From positions 3,348 to 67,347 of the forward strand of contig JADKBV010000005.1 of assembly GCA_016714895.1 (NCBI GenBank): DNA of 64,000 nucleotides, read 5' to 3'. Position numbers and translations under genes: made by a program. The notes under the pieces were generated by a model. It was not told the DNA's origin, searched no databases, and was given only the letters and a program-made list of their open reading frames with translations. The DNA is from Saprospiraceae bacterium. Its GTDB lineage: Bacteria; Bacteroidota; Bacteroidia; Chitinophagales; Saprospiraceae. This document shows, in pieces, positions 56,829-64,000 of the stretch; the first letter of the stretch is position 1; each line of letters begins with the position of its first letter.

Positions 56829-57878
56829 ATGAAGTTAGGTATTACAATAGGTGATATGAATGGTATAGGCCCGGAAGTCATTTTGAAAGCTTTGGCCAAT
56901 CCCTTGATTCTGAAAAAATGTACACCTGTTATATACGGATCGGCAAAGGTATTGTCTTATCACAAAAATATGATTCCGGATATTAATATTCAGTTTACCA
57001 ACATTTCTTCAGCGGAACATGCTCAGAAAGGCAGAATTAACCTGGTAAATTGTGGGGATGAAAATATCAATATCACCCTCGGCAAACCTACTGCGGAAGC
57101 GGGAAAACTTGCAGCCGCAGCTTTGGAAAAAGCAGCCGAAGATGCTAAAAACGGCGCTATTGACGGAATCGTGACAGCTCCGATCAATAAATACGCAATG
57201 AAACTGAGTGGTTTTTTATTTCCGGGACACACAGAATTTTTAGCTGATAAAGACGGGAAAAAAGAAAATCTGATGGTTTTGTGCAGCGATCAGCTAATTG
57301 TGGCCACGGTCACCAATCATGTGCCTATCAAAGATGTGTCAGAAAAAATTTCCAAAGAACTCATCTTAAAAAAGATACAGATTTTTCAAAAAACATTGGT
57401 TGAAAATTTTGGGAAAGACAAACCTGTCATCGCTGTTTTGGGACTAAATCCACATGCAGGTGATGAAGGTGCTCTGGGTAATGAAGAAGAAACCATTATC
57501 AGACCGGCGATTATTGAAGCTAAAAAAAGTGGCTATTTTGTAGCCGGTCCTTTTTCAGCAGATGCATTTTTTGGTGGCGATAAATGGACAAAGGTCGACG
57601 GAATCCTGGCAATGTACCACGATCAGGGACTGATTCCTTTTAAGACGATTTCCTTCGGTGAAGGTACAAATTTTACAGCAGGACTTAGTTTTGTCCGTAC
57701 TTCTCCGGATCACGGTACAGCCTATGATATTGCAGGACAGAATATTGCCGATCCGTCTTCATTTTTACATGCCATTTACCGTGCTATGGATATTTTTAAT
57801 ACCAAAAACGGCTATGCGGAAGACAGGGCTAATCCTTTGATGAAAATCAAAAAACAAGCTGCGGGATTGGATGATTAG
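56829..57878 (+). CDS. pdxA: 4-hydroxythreonine-4-phosphate dehydrogenase
   Basis: 349 aa. It oxidises 4-phosphohydroxythreonine in the DXP-dependent route to pyridoxal phosphate. Diagnostic segments are 'ITIGDMNGIGPEVILKAL' at the start, 'GIVTAPINKYAMKLSG' with the first metal His in 'PGHTEFLA', the second in 'GLNPHAGDEGALGNEE' and the third in 'MYHDQGLIPFK'; then 'TSPDHGTAYDIAG'. Length is normal. Upstream is a 463-nt intergenic region with a candidate promoter and palindrome; downstream is the tRNA-Pro gene. Confidence 0.93.
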   Translation: MKLGITIGDMNGIGPEVILKALANPLILKKCTPVIYGSAKVLSYHKNMIPDINIQFTNISSAEHAQKGRINLVNCGDENINITLGKPTAEAGKLAAAALEKAAEDAKNGAIDGIVTAPINKYAMKLSGFLFPGHTEFLADKDGKKENLMVLCSDQLIVATVTNHVPIKDVSEKISKELILKKIQIFQKTLVENFGKDKPVIAVLGLNPHAGDEGALGNEEETIIRPAIIEAKKSGYFVAGPFSADAFFGGDKWTKVDGILAMYHDQGLIPFKTISFGEGTNFTAGLSFVRTSPDHGTAYDIAGQNIADPSSFLHAIYRAMDIFNTKNGYAEDRANPLMKIKKQAAGLDD

Positions 57879-57932
57879 TGGTTTACGCAATTTTTCAAAT
57901 GCAATAATTTTATAAATTTTAAAAAGTATTCT

Positions 57933-57940
57933 TACTTTTG
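57933..57940 (+). promoter_or_regulatory. Candidate -7 element of tRNA-Pro
   Basis: TACTTTTG matches TAnnTTTG and ends 22 nt before the mature tRNA 5' end. Confidence 0.4.
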
Positions 57941-57962
57941 ATCCTTGAATTTTAACAGATTT

Positions 57963-58039
57963 CGGAATGTAGCGCAGCTTGGTAGCGCACTAGCATGGGG
58001 TGCTAGGGGTCGCTGGTTCGAATCCAGTCATTCCGACCA
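57963..58039 (+). tRNA. tRNA-Pro (anticodon GGG)
   Basis: 77 nt with encoded CCA. The acceptor stem CGGAATG pairs with CATTCCG. The D arm has GCGC-AGCTTGGTA-GCGC. The anticodon stem CTAGC/GCTAG holds the loop ATGGGGT with anticodon GGG at its centre. The T arm has CTGG-TTCGAAT-CCAG. It reads CCC and CCU proline codons. Confidence 0.95.
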
Positions 58040-58068
58040 AAAAAGGAGTCTTAAGGCTCCTTTTTTTG
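58039..58068 (+). terminator. Intrinsic terminator of tRNA-Pro
   Basis: AAAAAAGGAG, an 8-nt loop and CTCC followed by TTTTTTT directly after the tRNA CCA end. A compact hairpin with a U-run. Confidence 0.75.
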
Positions 58069-58127
58069 TTGTTTGTTGATAAAACCAACATCTTACCGTT
58101 TTAATTTCTGCTCTTGAAGTACTTGTA

Positions 58128-58157
58128 TTGTAATATTCATTTTTTTATTTAATTTTG
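58128..58157 (+). promoter_or_regulatory. Candidate promoter of prs
   Basis: TTG at 58128-58130, 19-nt spacer, TAATTTTG at 58150-58157, start codon 21 nt further. Both spacing and boxes match the Bacteroidota pattern. Confidence 0.5.
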
Positions 58158-58178
58158 CACCATATAATTTAACCAATC

Positions 58179-59114
58179 ATGCCAGAGGTAAAACTTTTTG
58201 CTGCAAGTTCTTCAAAAACATTAGCAGAAAAAATATCAGATTATTATGGATACCCTTTAGGAGATATCGTACTCAGGACATTCAGTGACGGCGAAATGCA
58301 GGTCGAAATCAACGAGTCTGTCCGGGGAAGTTATGTTTTTTTTATAGGCTCTACTTTCGGATCCTCGGATAATCTCCTTGAGATGTTGCTGATGATTGAC
58401 TCTGCCAAAAGAGCTTCTGCGGGTTATATCACTGCGGTCGTACCTTATTTTGGTTATGCGCGCCAGGATAGAAAAGACAAACCCAGAGTTCCTATTTCGG
58501 CCAAATTGGTGGCCAATCTTTTTCAGGCATCAGGTGTCAACAGAATCATGACCATGGACTTACATGCTGAGCAGATTCAGGGTTTTTTTGATATTCCTGT
58601 GGACCACCTGAAAAGTGAAGCTATATTTATGCCATACCTTAGTCAACAAGATTTAAGTAATGTAACTTTTGCTTCTCCTGATGTGGGTGGTGTCAAAAGA
58701 GCCAGAAGTTATGCAAAATATTTCCACCGAGATTTGGTCATCTGCGATAAAGAACGAAGAATCGCAAATGAAGTGGCTGGTATCACCGTAATCGGTGATG
58801 TGAATGGCGCTGATATTATTTTGGTCGATGATATCATTGATACCGCAGGAACGCTTTGTAAAGCAGCAGATGCGCTGATTGAAAAAGGAGCCAAATCCGT
58901 AAAAGCCATCCTGACCCATGCCGTTCTTTCCGGTAAAGCTTATGAAAATATTGAAAATTCCAAAATCACAGAAATCATAGTTACAGATAGTATTCCTTTG
59001 AAAAAAAGTTCTCCAAAAATCAAAGTGCTTTCCTGTGCCAAATTGTTTGCCAGGGCCATCAGAAATACCCATGAATATAAGTCGATCGCCGCTCTGTTTG
59101 TGGAAAAAGATTGA
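58179..59114 (+). CDS. prs: Ribose-phosphate pyrophosphokinase
   Basis: 311 aa, normal for the family. It makes PRPP from ribose 5-phosphate and ATP. Diagnostic segments are 'FSDGEMQVEINESVRG' near 40-55, 'YFGYARQDRKDKPRVPISAK' near 90-110, 'TMDLHAEQIQGFFDIPVDHL' near 128-147, and the PRPP loop 'ILVDDIIDTAGT' near 217-228. It has its own promoter, and no terminator is obvious directly after the stop. Confidence 0.95.
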   Translation: MPEVKLFAASSSKTLAEKISDYYGYPLGDIVLRTFSDGEMQVEINESVRGSYVFFIGSTFGSSDNLLEMLLMIDSAKRASAGYITAVVPYFGYARQDRKDKPRVPISAKLVANLFQASGVNRIMTMDLHAEQIQGFFDIPVDHLKSEAIFMPYLSQQDLSNVTFASPDVGGVKRARSYAKYFHRDLVICDKERRIANEVAGITVIGDVNGADIILVDDIIDTAGTLCKAADALIEKGAKSVKAILTHAVLSGKAYENIENSKITEIIVTDSIPLKKSSPKIKVLSCAKLFARAIRNTHEYKSIAALFVEKD

Positions 59115-59228
59115 TTTTTTCTACAGAGTCATAGTCACTGATTTTATCGGATTCCTAAAATATTACGTTGGTATTGATTTTTGGCCAATCAAAAATAGTT
59201 ATTATTCACGTATAGCTTTCAGTTTGAT

Positions 59229-59596
59229 ATGAATGACACACAAAAACATGACGATAAAATAGCAAAACTTACATTTGCTTCTGTTTATCCTCATTACATT
59301 AAAAATAAAAAAAAGGCAGGACCATAGAAGAATTGCATCATGTTATCCATTGGCTCACAGGATTTGATGATGGAAAATTGAAAGAATTGATAGACCAAAA
59401 AGTAACTTTCGAAACTTTTTTTGACAAAGCAACCCTTCATCCTAATGCCCACCTAATAACAGGCATGATTTGTGGGTACAGAATTGAAGAAATCAGTAAT
59501 CCGCTGACTCAAAAAATCAGATATCTGGACAAACTGGTAGACGAACTGGCTAAAAACCGGAAAATGGATAAAATTCTGAGAGAAAACCAAATATAA
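59229..59596 (+). CDS. DUF2200 family protein (one frame break)
   Basis: The ATG at 59229 gives 'MNDTQKHDDKIAKLTFASVY' and 'PHYIKNKKK', then a frame break in the A-run around 59309-59316 where one A seems lost. The continuation 'GRTIEELHHVIHWLTGFDD', 'FETFFDKATLHPNAHLITGM', 'ICGYRIEEISNPL' and 'IRYLDKLVDELAKNRKMDKI' matches the DUF2200 family (about 115-120 aa) over its whole length. The function of the family is unknown. The uncorrected second piece could be misread as an 87-aa gene starting at 59333. Confidence 0.75.
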
Positions 59597-60026
59597 TCAT
59601 CCGAAAACGCCAACTTTTGGCGATTGGTTTGAAATTACATGAGAATAAGGCTGTAGATTACCAAACCACACTTTATCAGCAGGTATTTAATGGACTTTTG
59701 TTCGCAATAAAATGTTTTATAACAAACACAAGCGAATAATTTGTTTCTGACTTTATTCAGGGTACCTGAATAAACTGGTTTTTATTTTTTTTCAAATGGC
59801 TGAAAATCATTCCTTCCATTTTAGTGAGCAATCTTGTCAGTAATTTTCCGGGTAGCTGTTTTCCTGACTTTATGTCAGCATATTTTTCGGAATTATGTCA
59901 TTTTGCACATCATAACATCTGCTTTTTCTGCAATATCGTCATATTTTAACTTGATTTTTGGCTTGGCATACCAATTGAACATAGGTATTTGTTACAATTT
60001 TTTAAAACAACAATAATTAGTATAAA
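59597..60026. other. Intergenic region before dnaK
   Basis: Contains the hairpin at 59752-59774. The remainder is AT-rich with a small palindrome CTGAC-TTTAT-GTCAG near 59865. I see no CIRCE-type inverted repeat (TTAGCACTC-N9-GAGTGCTAA) and no well-formed TAnnTTTG box close to dnaK. Confidence 0.4.
59752..59790 (+). terminator. Hairpin followed by T-rich tract
   Basis: Arms TTTATTCAGG (59752-59761) and its exact complement (59765-59774) around GTA, followed by CTGGTTTTTATTTTTTTT. It probably ends the prs/DUF2200 transcripts. Confidence 0.55.
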
Positions 60027-61901
60027 ATGGGCAAAATTATCGGTATTGACTTAGGTACAACCAATTCTTGCGTAGCGGTTATGGAAGGAAACGAACCTGT
60101 CGTGATTGCTAATGAAGAGGGTAGAAGGACCCACTCTTCCATCGTTGCTTTTGGACAACGGAGAAAGAAAAATCGGTGACCCTGCAAAAAGACAGGCAAT
60201 CACCAATCCAAAAGAACAGTAGCTTCCATCAAAAGATTTGGGCAATCGTTTTGGTGAGGTTGAAATGAATCCGGGAAGGGTAGCTTATAAAACCGTCAAA
60301 GGAGACAACGATACCATTCGTGTGGAGATTGACGGAAGACTATATACACCGCAGGAAGTTTCCGCAATGGTTTTACAGAAAATGAAAAACGGCGGAAGAC
60401 TTTTAAGGAGTGACAGAAGCGTGATCACAGTCCTGCATACTTTAATGATTCACAAAGACAAGCCACCAAAAGAAGCCGGTGAAATCGCAGGGTTGAAAGT
60501 TCAGCGAATTATCAATGAACCAACTGCAGCAGCATTGGCTTATGGTTTGGACAAAAAACATATGGACTCAACCATCGCAGTATTTGACTTGGGTGGTGGT
60601 ACATTTGACATATCGATTCTCGAGTTGGGAGATGGTGTTTTTGAAGTAAAATCCACAAACGGAGATACCCACCTGGGAGGAGGCGATTTTGATCAGGTCA
60701 TCATCGATTGGTTATTGACGAATTTAAGTCTCCAGGAGAATATAGATCCTCAGAAAAGATCCTATGTCTCTTCAGAGAACCAAAGATGCAGCTGAAAAAG
60801 CCAAAATCGAGTTGTCTTCATCTTCAGAAACAGAAATCAATCTTCCTTATGTAACTGCAGTGGATGGTGTTCCTAAACACCTTGTAATGAAACTATCCAG
60901 AGCGAAGTTCGAACAATTGGCAGACACGTTGATCAAAAGAACTTTAAAACCTTGTGAGGATGCATTGAGAGATGCCGGTCTTTCAAAAGACAAAATCGAC
61001 GAGGTAATCCTGGTGGGTGGTTCCACGAGAATTCCGGCTATCCAACAGGCGGTTAAAGATTTTGCAAAACCAAACAGAAGTGTTAATCCGGATGAAGTAG
61101 TAGCCCTCGTGCAGCTAATCAGCAGGTGGGTGTTTGAGCGGTGATGTCAAAGATGTTTACTTCTCGATGTGACTCCTTTATCTTTGGGAATTGAGACCAC
61201 TGGAAATGTATTTGATATAGCATGGTGAATCAAATTCCACCATACCAAAAGACCAAAAACGTATTCTACCGCAGCAGACAATAACCAAGTGTTGAGATTC
61301 ATATTCTTCAGGAGAGAAAGACCAATGGCACGCGACAACCAGTCAGTAGGCGGATTTATCCTGGATGGAATTCCGCCTTCACCAAGAGGAGTTCCACAGG
61401 TTGAAGTGAACTGACATGGACGATCGAATTTGAAAGTAAGTGCCAAAGATAAAGTGGAAAGAACAGAATATCAACGGTGAAGCGTCAACGGTCTTTCTCG
61501 GAAGAAATCGCCAAAATGAAAGCTGAAGCTGCAGCCAATGCTGAAACAGATAAAAGGCCCGTAAACAGCTGAAAAACGAATGAAGCGGACAGTTTTGATC
61601 TTCAGACGAAAAACAGTTGACAGAATTGGGTGATAAAATTACCCCTGATCAAGCACCGATTGAAGCCGCTTTGGGCAGTCTCAAAGAAGCACACAAAATG
61701 CAGGATTTGGCAACTATCGATACAGCCATGAACGAATTGAATCAGGTATTCAGCTCTGTGGCTCAAAATCTTTATCAGAATCCGGGTAACGAAACAGGAC
61801 CAGATGCCGGACAAGGCGGTGGTAATGCCAATACCGGAGGAAATACAGCCGATGACGTTACTGATGTAGAATTTGAAGAGGTGAATGACAATAAAAAATA
61901 A
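60027..61901 (+). CDS. dnaK: Chaperone DnaK, heavily frame-damaged
   Basis: Read across frames this is one full-length DnaK (Hsp70). 'MGKIIGIDLGTTNSCVAVME' opens the first piece (60027-60179). The piece 60238-60795 has 'INEPTAAALAYGLDKK', 'VFDLGGGTFDISIL' and 'NGDTHLGGGDFD'. The piece 60764-61144 has 'AEKAKIELSSS' and 'VILVGGSTRIPAIQQ'. Text around 61170-61470 gives 'LDVTPLSLGIETTGNVF', 'NKSVGRF'-like text and 'GIPPSPRGVPQVEV'. The last piece (61617-61901) carries the helical lid and tail ending 'DVTDVEFEEVNDNKK'. At least eight indels plus missing bases occur. A real cell needs DnaK, so sequence error near a contig end is more likely than true decay. Confidence 0.8.
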
Positions 61902-62402
61902 TCAGTATTTTTATAATAAAAAGAGAGTCCGAAAGGCCTTTTTCAAACTGAATGATTCAGGATCATTAAAATGTTGGAGTCAAGCAAAAAGCAATGTTTC
62001 AGACATATAAAAAGTCAGTTATGAATCTCTCGCCTCGTCAGTCCCTGAGACGTGACCAACTATTAAAAACACATGTTATTAACCCCAAAATGTTAGTACC
62101 ATAAAACAGTGCCCAGTAAAGTATAAAAATGATATATAAAATATTGATTTATAATATTTATATACGATATCCACGACCCTTATTTTATCCAGACACTGCG
62201 CTAAAACCGGCATTGCTCACTGTACTATTCTGCATTACAGCTAGGATTTCTCCGAGAATACAGTTTTCAAATAAAATATTTCCCTCATTTCGCATCAGAG
62301 GTTTAGCCAACGTAATGTTTAATTGATAAAAATATAATTTTGAAAATGAACGTTATACCGGCCTTAACTTTTATCGCAAATCACGATTTGAAAACCAGGC
62401 AT
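61902..62402. other. Intergenic region downstream of dnaK
   Basis: AT-rich, no convincing gene. The 65-codon open frame at 62129-62326 shows no signal or domain. Sequence quality here is doubtful, so absence of features is weak evidence. Confidence 0.35.
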
Positions 62403-64000
62403 TCAGATTTCCTTTGACAACAACGTGTCGGTTCCTTGATATTCTATTTGTATCGGTTTTATTGATTTCAAAGGTTTAGTCATGAAAATGGTATCAATGC
62501 CTGCAGCAATCTGAATGGTTTTCACCGGAGCCGCGCATTGCACAATAGCCCGAGACTGTTGGTGCCGGAATCATTTCCATTGTTAACTAATAACGAATAA
62601 TTTTCATCCAACCAATCCGTTACGGTGTCAATGCCGTTTGCAAACATCCAAAATATTTGGATTTCCCATCTGTTTCTCGTCATACAAATTATCCTGCTGT
62701 ACGAAACGCTATTGTTAACTAAAAAACCACCTTCCCGGTAAGGGTTGATCTTATCTGTCTCATTCGCACCCCAGGTGTTCCAGCCTAAGTGCGTCTCCTA
62801 TGGTAGAAAAAGAAAATAAGATATAACCCTGCAAGATTTGTTGACTTTTTAAATCGAATCTAAATAGTGAAATTCGATTCGTTGTCAAATTGTTTGACGA
62901 TCCAATCATTATTGCAGGGTTACTCCCGGAAATGGTGCGTTGGGTACCTGATTGAGTTTTGTAACGACAATTCTCCGTTAGGATAGGCCACCCTGATGGG
63001 AAAAACATTGTTAACCTATTAGTCCAAAATCTTTCACTTCCTGAATTGACCAATAACCTGTGTGAAAATCCTTTCCGATGTAAGTACGGACATTTTCTTT
63101 TACGCATTATCTTTGCAGATAGCAATGTCACCAACTTTGTCGCAATCACTTTGTCCGATAGCATTAAATTGGTAATAAGCCAAGACTGTTGTCTAACGCC
63201 GGATTTTGACCAAATGCCTCAATTGTCTGATTTCATCTCGGACAAAACCTGTTATACATTTAACTATCAATCCAGCCATTCATATTCCGATCATCCTTCA
63301 ACTATTTGCAATCACTGCTGATTCTGAATCCTGGATGTCAGTTGCAGTAAGATTGATAAGAAGGTGTCGCCCAGACTCATTACAGTAAATGGTTGAAAGC
63401 CTGTCGGACTGACGGTCATTGCAAAATCACATATTGGGTGTTACACCAATCCGCCATCCTGATCACCATTGACCCTCCAGGCCATCCATATGCCGAAGAG
63501 TTGCTCTTGTTTTAAAATCATATTCCCGCGTCATCCACCATCACCCATAAAGATAGCAGCTATAATCGGGTTGAATACCACTCGGTTTGACCCAGGCGGT
63601 GACGGTGATGGTGTTTGTTACACCAAGATTAGTGCCAGTCACCAGTTTCATGGTTGGTTCCCGCGCGTTTTAATGCCTTTCCGGGAATGGCAACAGCCCG
63701 CATTGACGATGATTACAATCAGATTAAGGTGGTTTTGTACTGCTTCCAAAACATTCTGCAAACGGTCAGGTGATACCACTCTGCCCCGTTGATATAAGAC
63801 CTTGAAATTTATTTGGTGGCATACGCGCACCCCCCAAATGACTCATTGCCAGGAAACATCTTCGGGTCTCAGACCACTATGATCAACAACAAAATAGACC
63901 GTATCTTTTATAACAAACATTTTGTTTCAATAGCTGATGAAAAAGTGCTACCAGCTGACTCTGGCATAAAAATCAGATTCCTGTATACCGGGATCGGTTG
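62403..64000 (-). pseudogene. Error-rich remnant of a secreted LamG-type protein gene (3' part)
   Basis: No long frame survives, but minus-strand text in shifting frames is coherent: 'YINGAEWYHLTV', 'TNTITVTAWVKPSGIQPDYS' with 'GDGG' and 'MILKQEQLFGIW' after it (a LamG/concanavalin-type domain), then 'SPTGFQPFTVMSLGD'. Further down come 'GWNTWGANETDKINPYREG' and finally 'CAAPVKTIQIAAGIDTIF', 'KPIQIEYQGTDTLLSKEI' with a stop at 62403. The style is that of large Bacteroidota secreted proteins. It runs off the window edge. Whether the breaks are biological or from sequencing cannot be decided here; error is favoured because dnaK next door is equally damaged. Confidence 0.45.

Noticed and set aside
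59597..60026. CIRCE/HrcA operator before dnaK
   Set aside because: No TTAGCACTC-N9-GAGTGCTAA-like inverted repeat; only a weak 5-bp palindrome and a hairpin more like a terminator.

Overview
The window looks like the chromosome of a Bacteroidota bacterium, most like the Saprospiraceae and relatives. The signs are type IX secretion (T9SS) type A C-terminal sorting domains, SprB-type repeats, Ig-like CHU_C-type domains, candidate -7 elements of the form TAnnTTTG, little Shine-Dalgarno signal, a futalosine-route menaquinone gene (mqnE), and moderate-to-low GC. Several genes are broken by single-base changes, mostly in homopolymers. This includes genes a cell would not normally lose (dnaK), and the damage is densest over the last 4 kb. 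The simplest reading is an imperfectly corrected long-read or metagenome contig whose end lies near 64 kb.

Layout. (1) 1-25.6 kb is an array of secreted repeat proteins: a 5'-truncated Ig/IPT/PKD protein; a giant beta-helix protein of about 4,370 codons (5653-18772, six frame changes); a 1,435-codon protein with duplicated LamG-like and HYR-like modules (18846-23152); and two 355-358 aa proteins with T9SS type A tails. The three largest share a C-terminal domain of about 130 aa ending RxFVIN that is not a standard T9SS tail. The last three share an N-terminal domain starting TCDI-TGG. (2) 26-27.3 kb is gmhA-gmhB (ADP-heptose supply). (3) 27.3-30 kb and 33.9-34.8 kb are gene-poor repeat zones holding a decayed IS3-family element and hairpin repeat families. 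They bracket a 1,288-aa T9SS cargo gene. (4) 34.8-47.9 kb is mostly housekeeping: ridA-queE, proC, ffh, an M3 peptidase, mazG, a GH31 enzyme, an S8 protease with PKD and T9SS domains, and mqnE. (5) 47.9-56.4 kb on the minus strand holds topA, then a GT9 glycosyltransferase, a large membrane protein, a lipoprotein with a sugar-isomerase fold and a small membrane protein. (6) 56.8-61.9 kb holds pdxA, tRNA-Pro(GGG), prs, a DUF2200 gene and a badly damaged dnaK. (7) 61.9-64 kb is an error-rich minus-strand remnant of a LamG-type secreted protein gene.

Functionally, the array and the other T9SS cargoes point to heavy investment in cell-surface or secreted adhesive proteins. gmhAB and the GT9/membrane-protein operon are consistent with a heptose-containing surface glycan. 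The remainder is core metabolism. I found no CRISPR array, prophage or recognisable defence system. The most novel candidates are the shared RxFVIN C-terminal domain and the paired three-hairpin repeat, which has a compensated base change.
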